Positions 33,631 through 45,700 of a stretch of DNA of 64,000 nt are shown here, in pieces (the stretch's first letter is position 1; the number at the start of each line of letters is the position of its first letter). Position numbers and translations under genes: made by a program. Source of the DNA: Ignavibacteriaceae bacterium (lineage in GTDB: Bacteria; Bacteroidota; Ignavibacteria; Ignavibacteriales; Ignavibacteriaceae). Below the pieces are notes generated by a model. It was given only the letters and a program-made list of their open reading frames with translations. It was not told where the DNA came from and made no database searches. Where the stretch lies: NCBI GenBank assembly GCA_023229425.1, contig JALNZG010000008.1, positions 62,001 through 126,000 of the forward strand, read 5' to 3'.

Positions 33631-35154
33631 GTGAGAAAATCAACTATAATTGCTGGTTCTTTTATTTTTTTCCTATTTGCTTTTGCGAATAGTATTGCAC
33701 AAACTAATCTTAAAAACACTTTCAGTAAAATTGAACGGAAACTTGCCGAGGATAAAAACTACTTGGACATTTATTCAATAATGTTCCAAGCTGGCTCAGT
33801 TAAGTTAAATGATTTACAAAATATTCCTCGAACTAACGAAAAATCTCCCTTTAACTTCAACTCAACGGACACCTATTCTTACGAAATTATTTTCATGAAA
33901 GAGAATTCTGAATTTGATTCTACAACTTTATTGCAAGTAAGAGAAACCATTGATAAGGCGGCTTCTACCGGTGACTTTTTCGGAACATCTTCTTCTGAAT
34001 CTTCAAAAGAAGCGAATGTTGTTTTAACTTTCCAGGATATTGAAGAGCTTTATTTTAGTCATCCTGAAACTTATGCTGCTTTATTTAAGTTAGCGGAATT
34101 CTTGATTCATAATAATGAACCGGTTAAACTTCTTGGTATTAAGGTTGATGACCAAGTAAATAAAAGCAAAGGTATTTCGAGTAAAAACAACCAGGATTTT
34201 CTTAATTTTCAACGGGTAAACAGTAACCATCATTATCCCAAAGTTATAATTGATACGCAAAAAAAATCTAGAAGAGCGCGAGGAGCAACTCCTGAAACAG
34301 AAGTAACTGATTATAAGATTGATGCGAGTTTTGGAAATGTTTCTTTTTTTTATAGGGATATGGACTTAGGTTACAGCACGATTAGTGCTGAGATTGATAT
34401 GGGGGCAAAAGTTTTGAATCTTCATCCGTGGCAGTCAATGTCACTTACTGCCGGTATTCGATCTCTCGTCACTATTTCCAGCGCTTCGCAAAATCTTTTG
34501 GAAGATTTTATTATTGATGCGCGATTAATGGGACGCACAAAACTCAACACCTCCAGCCTTATCAGTAGTTTACCTTTTGTTTTTGTAACCGCGCCAAAAC
34601 TTAATGTCGGATCCGGGTTAGTGTTGGATATAAGTGCTTCAAGAGCATATGGTTTACCATTTGTTAATTTTTACTTAGCTTCTGGAGCAACCAAAGCGTT
34701 TAATCCTTCTGTAAAATTTGTTGATAAAAAAGGGGAACTGGTCGCATATTTTACTCCACAACAGTGGGAATCTTCTATGTCCTTTTATTGGAATACAAGT
34801 GAAGAGATGACATTGAGGTTTAGAATAGATATTGGCGCTGCTAATTATAACATTCAAAAAATTAACTACACTAATGGCGGTACTATCAATCAAGTTTACA
34901 ATAAGATTCAACCTACTGCAACATTGTACCTAAATTTTGCCCCAAAGAATAATGATTTTTTCGGATCTAGTTTCAGAATATTTGATAATCAATTAACTGT
35001 TAAATTTTGGATGAAGTTAATAGAATTCTCTTCACTCCATTCTTTTCGATTTGAGACGAGTTACATCTCGGCACCATTTCTCCGGGCTGTGAAAGAATGG
35101 GAAGCTGAAGAAGGAGCCTCATATTTTTCAATAAGATATCGATACGGATTTTAG
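33631..35154 (+). CDS. Outer-membrane protein, family A copy 2
   Basis: The 507-residue paralogue of the gene at 30682 starts at GTG 33631, followed by a signal peptide ending NSIAQ. It keeps the same order: a charged N-terminal domain, a linker of Ser-rich type (GTSSSESSK) in place of the Gly-run, LMGRTKLNTSSLISSLPFVF, MSFYWNTSEEMTLRFRIDIG, and the ending YISAPFLRAVKEWEAEEG then R-Y-R-Y-G-F. The two copies are clearly divergent, so the duplication is old and both have been kept. Only 13 bases separate it from family B copy 1 and 8 bases from family B copy 2, consistent with one transcript. Confidence 0.55.
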   Translation: MRKSTIIAGSFIFFLFAFANSIAQTNLKNTFSKIERKLAEDKNYLDIYSIMFQAGSVKLNDLQNIPRTNEKSPFNFNSTDTYSYEIIFMKENSEFDSTTLLQVRETIDKAASTGDFFGTSSSESSKEANVVLTFQDIEELYFSHPETYAALFKLAEFLIHNNEPVKLLGIKVDDQVNKSKGISSKNNQDFLNFQRVNSNHHYPKVIIDTQKKSRRARGATPETEVTDYKIDASFGNVSFFYRDMDLGYSTISAEIDMGAKVLNLHPWQSMSLTAGIRSLVTISSASQNLLEDFIIDARLMGRTKLNTSSLISSLPFVFVTAPKLNVGSGLVLDISASRAYGLPFVNFYLASGATKAFNPSVKFVDKKGELVAYFTPQQWESSMSFYWNTSEEMTLRFRIDIGAANYNIQKINYTNGGTINQVYNKIQPTATLYLNFAPKNNDFFGSSFRIFDNQLTVKFWMKLIEFSSLHSFRFETSYISAPFLRAVKEWEAEEGASYFSIRYRYGF

Positions 35155-35162
35155 AGATTTCT

Positions 35163-36680
35163 ATGAAAAAAATTATTATCATCTTATTTGTGATTTTTCT
35201 TCAGAATCTTTATTCACAGGAGACAGATTCCTTAGCAACAACAGCAATTTCGGGTGACAGCAGTTTAGTAAATACCCCCACACTTGTGGATACGCTTGTT
35301 CAAACTCCCGTTGAACAGACAGTTGCAATTCCTAAATTTGCGCCGCTAAAAATATCAGATCCAAAAGAACTTCGGCTTGAAAAAATTTACCGGAATTTGG
35401 AATACAATACCACGGCATTTAATGACCTTAAAAAAACTTGGGTCGTAACTGATCCTGTGTACGTACGTGAAATCTATAATCGTTTTGTTGTTAAAAATGC
35501 TCTTATGATTCAAGGAATTAAACCGACTCTTGAAATTCTGACTGAAAAATCGCGAGATATATATGGCGGTAATGTTTTTGTTGAATTACGAAAACGTTAC
35601 TATGATGACGAAGTTGAGATCCTAAGATTTTTTACTGAAGCAAAACTTGTTACTCAAGACAGTTCTGATTATTTTTTTGATGAAATTCATGATTACGTTT
35701 TTATCAAAAATGTTCTTGGTGAAGAAATGTACCAGGACTTAAAAAAGCAGTTTTATGCTTTAAATGATCTAACAAAGAGTTCTTACGATAACAAGTATTC
35801 TTATAATTATGATATTTATCTTCATTTTTTTGAACCAGAATTAATGTTTTGGAATGCAACAACAAATCAAAAAAATAAATATTTACTTTCTGCCATTGGA
35901 CGGTGGGGGAATGATTTTATTAGTTTACCTGCATGGTTTTACCCTGATTATGTTACCGGTCTAAAAGTAACCTATATTGACTATCTCATTAATAATAGAC
36001 CAAACAATACTTACATTTTAGAAATGGGGACAGGGCTTCCCGCTCGTCAACCGGTTTTAGGAATCGAAGCTGAAGAATTATCCAAACGCTTATTTCATAC
36101 AGGAGCAAATCTCTATTTCAAAATAATGGGAAATCCCCTAAGGCTTTTTTGGGATGATATGCTTGACATCGAGGTTACGCTTCAAGGAATGTTAAGTTTA
36201 ACACAATATAAAACCAAAGATTTTAGACTTAATTATCTAACACAATTTTATTCGCAACGAAACTATTTTTCTTTTTTTGTAAGAAAAAAAGAATTACTCA
36301 GTTTTTCGGATGTCGGAGCTTTAGGTGTTGGTTTAGGTGTTTCTTCGTATGACATTTATCATTTTTTACTTGATCCGGATCAGATAAAACTAACAGACCT
36401 AGAAACCAACAGTAAAGGCAAATTCAAAAATAATTTATTAGCTGAAGTGTTTATTTCCGGTGAAGGCGGGTTACTAGCTCATAACCTTTCTACGTTGTTT
36501 AGCTATGACTATACTGAATCCTATGGATTTATTGGATTTAAAATGTTTTTTATGCTGAATAATACATTTGGATTTGATTTCCGATACTTTACGTCTTACA
36601 GATTTACGACCAAGCCTTTACCGTTTTACCGGACTAATTCTTATTTAGTTTTTTCTCCGGTAATCAGAATAAATTATTAA
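35163..36680 (+). CDS. Outer-membrane protein, family B copy 2
   Basis: The 505-residue paralogue of the gene at 32226 has a signal peptide ending NLYSQ. Compared with copy 1 it carries an extra N-terminal Thr/Pro/Val-rich stretch of about 45 residues (T-P-T-L-V-D-T-L-V-Q type). Then come LEKIYRNLEYNTTAFNDLK, DPVYVREIYNRFVV, D-I-Y-G-G-N and RKRYYDDE. The beta-rich C-terminal part includes KYLLSAIGRWGND and closes VFSPVIRINY. The conserved polar block suggests a specific binding surface shared by both copies. The next gene, the giant repeat protein, begins 62 bases later. Confidence 0.55.
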   Translation: MKKIIIILFVIFLQNLYSQETDSLATTAISGDSSLVNTPTLVDTLVQTPVEQTVAIPKFAPLKISDPKELRLEKIYRNLEYNTTAFNDLKKTWVVTDPVYVREIYNRFVVKNALMIQGIKPTLEILTEKSRDIYGGNVFVELRKRYYDDEVEILRFFTEAKLVTQDSSDYFFDEIHDYVFIKNVLGEEMYQDLKKQFYALNDLTKSSYDNKYSYNYDIYLHFFEPELMFWNATTNQKNKYLLSAIGRWGNDFISLPAWFYPDYVTGLKVTYIDYLINNRPNNTYILEMGTGLPARQPVLGIEAEELSKRLFHTGANLYFKIMGNPLRLFWDDMLDIEVTLQGMLSLTQYKTKDFRLNYLTQFYSQRNYFSFFVRKKELLSFSDVGALGVGLGVSSYDIYHFLLDPDQIKLTDLETNSKGKFKNNLLAEVFISGEGGLLAHNLSTLFSYDYTESYGFIGFKMFFMLNNTFGFDFRYFTSYRFTTKPLPFYRTNSYLVFSPVIRINY

Positions 36681-36705
36681 TAGTATGCCTCTGAATGGAA
36701 ATCAT

Positions 36706-36728
36706 ATTCACATCTACAATAGGTGAAT
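36706..36728 (+). promoter_or_regulatory. Small hairpin before the giant gene
   Basis: ATTCAC (36706-36711) and GTGAAT (36723-36728) can pair around an 11-base loop, directly before AGGAG (36730-36734) and ATG 36743. It might separate expression of the giant protein from the upstream genes, but the stem is short and the role is speculative. Confidence 0.25.
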
Positions 36729-36742
36729 AGGAGAGTAATTAT

Positions 36743-39700
36743 ATGAAAATATTTTTAAAATTTACTTTTTCTTTTTTTCTACTAGTGACTTTAGTTTATG
36801 GCAAGAGTAGTTGGGAAATGAGTTACGCCTCTTCTTCACCGGCGCCAAAATCTATTTCGGTGATTACGCCAGATGGAGGAGAAATATTTCAAGCCGGACG
36901 TCTCACAGAGATTCAATGGACGAGCGATGCCGTTGCAAATGTAAAAATCCAATTTACAACTAACAACGGGGCTTCCTGGGATACCGTTATTAATAAAACT
37001 GCTGCAAGTTCAGGAAGTTTTGTTTGGGAAATTCCGAATACAATTTCGACAAATCAAGCTAAAATTAGGGTTATCGATTTTACTGATATTTCAGTTGCCG
37101 ATACATCAAATACATCTTTTCAAATTGTAAGGTTGATTTTAACAAGTCCAACATTAAATCAGAAAATTCAAACCGGTGGAGCAAAAACAATTCAGTGGAC
37201 AGCTAGCTCAAATATTGCTACAGTTAAATTAGAATATTCAACAAACAGCGGAGGAGCGTGGACAACAATCGTATCAAATTTGCCTGCAACACCAGCAAGT
37301 TACAGTTGGACTCCTATTCCGAATACTCCTTCAGCAACAGCAAATGTTAGAATTAGTCTTTCTTCTGTTCCGGAAATTTCGGATACGAGTGACAATTTTT
37401 TAATTACTTCTCTTGAATTAACAAAACCAAACGGTGGTGAGAATTGGTTTGCAAATTCTTTTAAAACGATTACTTGGACCTCCACAAATTTAGATCTTAT
37501 CAATTTAGAATACTCTACTAACAATGGTTCAACATGGAATTTTATAAACAGTAATCCTCTATCAGCAGGCAGTGGAAGTTATTCTTGGAGAGTTGCGTCT
37601 TCAGCAACTGCACAAGCAAAAGTTAGGATTTCCGACGCAACTGTTTCATCAATTAATGATGTGAGCGATAATGTTTTTACTATTTCATCATTAAAAATTA
37701 CTTCTCCTAACGGTGGAGAGGGATTTGCCCCTACATCAACTCAAAATATTTCATGGACATCAAATTCCATAAATACAATTAATATTGAATACTCTACTGA
37801 TGATGGAAACACCTGGGATGCTATTCAAAATTCAGTGAATGCAAATCTTGGGAGTGTAAGTTGGAATCTTCCCGGCTTTTCATTTTCAGACGGAAGAATA
37901 AGGATTGTTTCAACTGATGATTCAACAAACTATGATATAAGTGACAACAGTTTTAAGGTTGGAAGTCTTTCTGTTATTTCTCCAAACGGTTCTGAAATTC
38001 TACAAAAAGGGTTGTCGCAGCGGATTGAATGGACGAATTCTTCAAACGTTGCAAATGTGACTATCGAAGTTTCTTCAAATAATGGTACAACATGGATTCC
38101 GATCGCATTCAACACGGCAGCAAACACGGGATTTTATAACTGGACAGTAGGCAACTTCCCTTCAAACCAAGTTTTAATCCGCATAAGTGATGCAGACAAT
38201 CTAAATATTCTCGATCAAAGCGATGCTGTTTTTATTATTAAAAAATTAGATTTGGTTTCTCCTCTAGGAGGAGAATATTTTCCGGTTGACAGCATAAAAC
38301 AAATTCTTTGGAACAGCGGAAATGTTACCAATACAAAGATTGAGTATTCGACTGATAACGGTTCTTCATGGATTACTTTAACAAGTTCTACCCCTGCCGC
38401 AGCTCAAAGTTATAATTGGACAGTACCAAATACGCCAACTAATTTTGCCAAAGTTAGAATTAGTGATGCAGATTTTCCGGCTTCTGAAATTGCCGATACC
38501 AGCAACAACACATTTTTTATAAGCTCTCTTTCGCTCGTTTCTCCAAATGGCGGACAAAATTTCCCTATCGGAAGTTTACAAACAATCAGCTGGAAAACTC
38601 ATTCTTCAATCTCAAAAGTTAAATTGGAATATTCAACTAATAACGGTTCAACCTGGAAAACAATTGTTGATTCAACAACAGCTTCCGCGTTATCGTATGC
38701 ATGGATCGTTCCGAATGACCCTACAGTATTGGCAAGAGTTCGTGTTAGTAATGCAAGCAATTCTGTAGTAAATGATTATAGCGACAGTTATTTCACAATT
38801 GGTTCTATTAGATTAACCTCTCCTAATGGAAGTGAGAAATGGGCGGTTGGAAATACAAAAACGATAACATGGTTAAATGTTTCAACGATCAGTTCAATCA
38901 ATATTGATTACACAACCGATAATGGCACAAATTGGATTCCGGTTGCCTCGAATCTTAATGCAAGCGCTGAAACTTATAACTGGAGTATTCCGGATACGTT
39001 AACTCCTTCTTCACTCGCTCGTGTTAGAGTTTCGAGTGTTACGGATAATCAAATTTATGATATAAGCGATAATGTTTTCACTTTTGCCAAAATTAGTGTG
39101 ACAAGTCCCAATGGAGCAGAAAAATTACAGGTTGGTAAGCGGATAAATATTACATGGTCTGCTTCAAATATTTCTTTGGTGAATATTCAAGTTTCTACAG
39201 ACAACGGATTGAACTGGAATACGTTAGCGAATAATGTTTCCGCCTCGGTTGGTACTTATGCATGGACGATAAGTGACATGCCTACTCAACTTGCCCGAAT
39301 AAGAATTGTTGATGCTGAAGTTCCGGATGTGCTTGATCAAAGTAATGCGACATTCAGTATTCTTAAACTTGACCTAACATCTCCAAATTTAAATGAAGGT
39401 TGGACGATTGGGACAACGAAAAATATAACCTGGAGTAGTTCAGCTATTGCAAATGTAAAGTTGGAATATTCTACAAATAACGGCTCTATTTGGCAATCCA
39501 TCATTGCATCTGTAGATGCTACTTTAGGAACCTATGCTTGGACGATCCCGAATGAACCATCCTCACAAAGTTTGGTAAAAATTAGTGATGTAACTACTGC
39601 TTCTATTCAAGATTCTTCTACATCAAGTTTTATTATTGGGAAAATTGCGGTTACTGAACCGCTTGCAGGAAGTTTCTATCAAGCTGGAAAAGTTTTAACT

Positions 39701-42700
39701 GTTAAATGGACTTCGCAAGGGATTAATAATGTTAGAATCGCTTATACAACTGATAATGGAAGTAACTGGAACACATTATCGAATATTATTAATGCCGCCA
39801 CCGGTACTTTTAATTTTACTATCCCGAGTAATCTGAATTCTACGCAAGCGAGGATAAAAGTAAGTGATGCTTCAACAGGGCAAATAAAAGACAGTTCAGG
39901 ATTATTTACAATTTCTTCACTTGCCTTAACATCTCCAAACGGGGGAGAGTACTTGCAGTCCGGTTCGACAAAATCTGTTACCTGGTCAAGTAGTAATATT
40001 ACAAATATTAATCTTGAATATTCTTTAGACAATGGATTGAATTGGCTTCCAATTGTTTCATCCTATCCGGCAGTTTCAGGGAGTTATGATTGGGCTTTGA
40101 ATGCTGCTTTTAGTTCTTCAACTACTTTAGTTAGAATTGTTGATGCTTCAAATCCATCTATTATTGATCAGAGTGACAATTCATTTAAAATTGGTTCTGT
40201 ACAGATTTCCTCTCCAGTTGCTGGAGAAATAATTTTAGCAGGCTCAACAAAACAAATCACCTGGACAAATAGCAGCAGCGTTACACAAATTAAAATTGAA
40301 TATTCATCCGACGACGGGGCAAATTGGAATACGATAGTTAATAACTATCCTTCAATAAGCGGAATATATAATTGGACGGTTCCTTCCTCCTTATCATCTT
40401 CAACCGGAAGGATCCGTATTAGTGATGCCGGCTCATCTTTAAATATTGTAAGTACAAGCGGACAGTTTTCATTTCTTGCGCTTACCGTTACTTCTCCTAA
40501 CGGTGGTGAAATTTGGCAGACCGGAGCAACGAAAAATATTACGTGGAGTTCAAGCCCAACAATTGCAAATATTAAAATTGAATATTCCACAAATACAGGA
40601 CAAAATTGGTTCACTATCTCTGCGTCTGTAAATGCATCATTAGGAACTTATGCTTGGACAATTGATACCTCAATCTATTCAAACCAGATGAGCGTTAGAA
40701 TTTCGGATGTGACAAACTCAGTTATAAAAGATTCAAGCAACAGCACATTTTCAGTTGCAAAATTAAGACTTTTAACACCTGTTGCATCTGATTATTTGCA
40801 AGGCGGAAACACGCGGCAAATCAATTGGGAATCTTCTTATTTATCAAACGTTAAATTAGCGTACTCGACCAACAATGGCGGAAGTTATACTGACATAATT
40901 GCATCAACTCCGGCTGCTGCATTATCCTATTCGTGGACGATTCCAAACAACGTTTCTTCATCAAATACTAAGATCAGAATTAGTTCTGCATCCGATCCGA
41001 CAATTTCAGATTCCTCTCAGCCGTTTAAAGTCACTTACATTAGAGTTCTCGGTCCCAACGGAAATGAAAATTGGTTAGCAGGAACTTCAAAAGCGATTAC
41101 ATGGACGGCAGGCAGCGATATTGCAAATGTTCTTATACAATTCTCAACGAATAACGGCAATTCTTGGGACTCGATTACAACTGTTACTAACAACGGAAGT
41201 TATACATGGACAATTCCTAATTCGGTAACAACCACCGGAAGAATTCGTATTACAAATACTGCAAACATAAGTCTAAAAGATTCGAGTGATAATGTTTTTA
41301 CTGTTTCAAATTTGTCAATTACCGAACCAATATTAACTTCTTATTGGCAGGGTGGCACAACAAAAACAATTAAATGGACTTCGGCAAATATTTCTAACAT
41401 TAAGGCTCAATATTCGACTAATAATGGAGTCGACTGGATTGACATTACTGCATCACCGGTTCAAGCTTCGTTAGGACAATTAGATTGGTCAATCCCGGCA
41501 AACATTTTTTCAAACCAAGCAAAAGTTAGAATTTATGATGCACTTGATATAACAAGAGTTGTAGAAAGTCCCGCTTTTAAAATATCAAATCTTCAAGTTA
41601 CAACGCCAAACGGCGGAGAGAATTTACAAGCCGGTTCAACAAAAAATATTACATGGTCTGCAAGTTCAAATATTGATAGTGTGTTGATTGAATATTCATC
41701 TGATAACGGAAGTAACTGGAACACGCTAACTACCTCAGGAAATTCCGGAACTTATTCATGGACTGTACCTTCCCAAATAACTACTTTTGGTAGAATAAGA
41801 ATAAGCGATAAAACAAATTCTTTAATCACTGACATCAGTAATAACACATTCACAATTTCAAGTTATGTTTTCATAACTCCTGATGTTAACACCTATTGGC
41901 AAAGCGGATCGACTCAACAAATTTCATGGACCATTCGAAATGTTAATTTTGTCAACATCGAATTTTCATCTAATAATGGAGCAAATTGGTCAACCGTTGC
42001 TACTAACGTTTTAGCTTCTTTCTCTGGTAAATATAATTGGACACTCCCGGGAAATGTAGCCACAAACCAAGCTTTAATTAGAGTATCTGATGTTGCTAAT
42101 CCATTAAATTCAATAGTTAGTTCACCATTTAAAATTAGCTATCTGAATCTAACTTCTCCTAATGATGGAGAGTACTTACTTGCTGGTACTTCGAGGAATG
42201 TAGCATGGACATCCGGATCAAATATTGATAGTGTGTCAATTGAGTATAGCTCTGATAATGGGAGTACCTGGTTAACTTTAACTTCACTTGCAAATTCGGG
42301 TACATATTCATGGATTGTGCCGAACTCTGTAACAACATTGGGGAAAATCAGAATCAAGGATAAATCAAATCCGAGTATATCTGATGGAAATAATAATAGT
42401 TTTGTTATTTCTAGTTTAGTAGTCAATAGCCCACCAGCAGGTTCTTATTGGCAAAGTCACAAATACATTTTTGGAGTGTATTGGTTAGCGCGTAATGTAG
42501 AAAATATAAAAATTGATTACTCAACCAATAATGGTTCTGACTGGATACCTATTGTTGCAAGCTTCCCGGCTAATATAACAAACTACGGTTGGAATATTGG
42601 TAACGGTAACGATATAGCTACAGATCAGGCTATACTCAGAATTTCCGATGTCGATCACCCATCAAATTTTGCAGTTAGCGGTGTATTTAAATTGAGTTAT

Positions 42701-45700
42701 ATCAAAGTTACATCGCCTAATGGAGGAGAGATACTACAAGCTGGCGCTACAGAAAATATTACCTGGAATGCAGGAAATAACATCGCAAATGTTAAAATTG
42801 AATATTCTACGAACCAGGGGACGAATTGGGTTTCTATTGCTACAGTACCAAATACCGGCTCATATGCTTGGGCAATAGCCAGCAATCTCTCCGGACTAGC
42901 AAATATTAGAGTTAGTGATGTAACCGCGTTGACTATAAATGATGAAAGTGAAAGTGAATTTTCAATTAATTCTTTGGTATTGACTTCACCTTTAGGAGGC
43001 GAGAAAGTTCAAACAGGCAAACTTTATTCTAATTTCATTACCTGGTCAGCGTCTTCAAATATTGCTTTCGTAAAAGTTGAACTATCAACTGATGGAGGTT
43101 CGACTTGGGCTTCTTACAGTAACCTTGTTAATGCAAGTGATGGTAAATACCCTGTTACATTTTCATCATCAACAGCGCAAGCAAAAATTAGAATTACCAA
43201 TAGCGCTGATGCAACGATTGTAAACCAAAGCGGAAACTTTACAATAGAACAAATAGCATTAACTGCACCTGTAGGAACAGAATATTGGCAAGCCGGAACT
43301 TCTAAAAATTTAACGTGGACAAGCGCTCTTGTTTCCAATGTTGCGTTGGAATATTCAAGTGATAATGGAACAAGTTGGAATACGATCATTGCATCAACTC
43401 CGGCTGCTGCGGGAACCTATTCATGGTCAATTCCGTTAGCGCTCGCTTCTTCGCAAGTTAAGATTCGCGTAAGTGATGCTTCTGATAATACTATTTCAGC
43501 AACTCATCAAAATCCGTTTGTTGTTGGTGATGTAAAAGTTGTATCACCGAATGGCGGAGAAATTATTCTTACCGGATCGGTGGATACAATTAAATGGAAT
43601 ACTTCTTCAAATATTTCCTTAGTTAGAATTGATTACTCTTCCGATAACGGAGCTACTTGGAATCTTATCAAGAACAATGAAGCTGCAAGTTCAGGACAGT
43701 ATTTGTGGACAGTATCAAGCCAATCGGTTACACCGGGCAACGCGTTTTTAATTCGCGTTAGCGATGCAGCATCCAATTTTAATATTGTTGATGTAAGTGA
43801 TAACCAATTTGCTGTAAACGGAATCCGGTTAGTTAGTCCAAACGGTGGAGAACAATATCAAGTTGGTGCTGTTCAAAAGATCGAATGGAGCGCAAGCGGA
43901 AATATTACGAAAGTAAGATTGGAATATTCAACAGATGGGACTGTATGGAATAATATTCAAACTAATTTAACTGCATCTACCGGTTTTTACAATTGGACAA
44001 TTCCGAATGTGTCAAGCTCAACGGTTAAAGTAAAAGTCAGTGATGATCTTAATCCATCTTATTCTGATATAAGTGATACAAATTTCAAAATTGCAAATGT
44101 AATATTAACTTCTCCCAACGGTGGAGAAAGCTGGCAAGTTGGGTACAAGAAAAATATAACCTGGTTTGCTGCGTCAAATGTCTCAAAAGTAAATCTGTAT
44201 TATAAACCTTCTTCTACAGGAAATTGGATTCCGATAGATACTAATATTACAGCTTCAACAAATTCATATTCATGGTTATTACCAAATGCAGTTTCGCAGC
44301 AAGCGGTGGTAAAAATTGTGGATGCTGCTTCAAACTTCGCAATTCAAGATACAAACGATGCGGTCTTTACTATTTCTAACATTGAACTTACTTCACCATT
44401 AGGTGGAGAAAATTGGAGAAGTGGTAAAGCGAATTTAATAAAATGGATTAGAAGCAGTGATGTTTCGAATGTTGATCTCTATTATTCAACTAATAACGGG
44501 ACGGTTTGGGATTCAATCAAATTAGATGTTTCAGCAAGTGCTGGGCAATATTCATGGAACATTCCGGCAAATGTTAATGCAAGCCAAGTTAAAGTCAGAA
44601 TTCATAATTCCGCTGATGTTTCCATCTCAGATACAAGCGATTCCTTTTCCGTTTTCTATCCTTCGCTAACATTAGTTGCCCCTGATGGAGGAGAATATAT
44701 TCAAGCCGGTTCGTCATATCAAATTAAATGGAGTAGTATCTTAGTTTCAAAAGTTAAAATCGATTATTACAATGGAGCTACCTGGCAACAGTTGACAAAC
44801 ACTCAGTCAGCCGATTCACAAAAGTTCACATGGACTCCCGATACATCTTTTTCCTCTGCAAGCGGTAAAATCAGAGTGTTGGATGCCTTTGATAACGTCA
44901 TTGGTGATACAAGTAATTTAAGTTTCAAAGTTGGATATGTTCAACTAACTACTTTAAACGGCGGAGAAAATCTTCAAGCTAATTCTGTTCAAAATATTAC
45001 ATGGATTAATAGTGCGAGTGTTACAAGTATAAAATTGGAGTTATCTTCAAATAACGGTACAAGCTGGACAACTTTACAAGCAGCGCTGCCTTCAAGCCCC
45101 GCAACGTATGCTTGGAGTGTGCCAAATGCCCCTTCTGATTCTTTGCGGATTCGCATAAGTGATGCCGCTTCCAGTAATTTAATTTCTTATAAAAGCAGTG
45201 CGCCTTTTTCTATCAGTTCGGTAAATTTAGCTTCACCTAATGGCGGTGAAACATATCAAACCGGTAAAAAGATAGCTATTTCATGGACTGCAAGTTCCAA
45301 CACACAAAATGTTAAGTTGGAATACTCAACTACTAGCGGATCAAATTGGATTGATATCACGGATACTACCGCTTCGTTAGGCAGTTATAACTGGACGATC
45401 CCTAACACCATTGCAAACGCTACAACAAATGCGCTTGTGCGTATAAGTAATTCGTTTTTCCCAAATATTAAAGATTCAAGTCAAGCAGTTTTTACGATAA
45501 AACATTTAGAAATAAGTGCACCGGTTGCAGGAAACGAATGGCAGGTTAACACCATACAAACTATTGCATGGAATTCAGCTAATGTTCAAACCGTTAAAAT
45601 TGAATATTCAACAAACGACGGAACTTCGTGGATCCCGATTTCATCGTCTGTTTCTGATGTGTTAAAAGCGTATAACTGGCTGATTCCAAATACATCAACC

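Noticed and set aside
30682..36680. Assigning the outer-membrane families to PorP/SprF
   Set aside because: They are much longer than PorP/SprF and lack its conserved N-terminal motif; no similarity could be seen.
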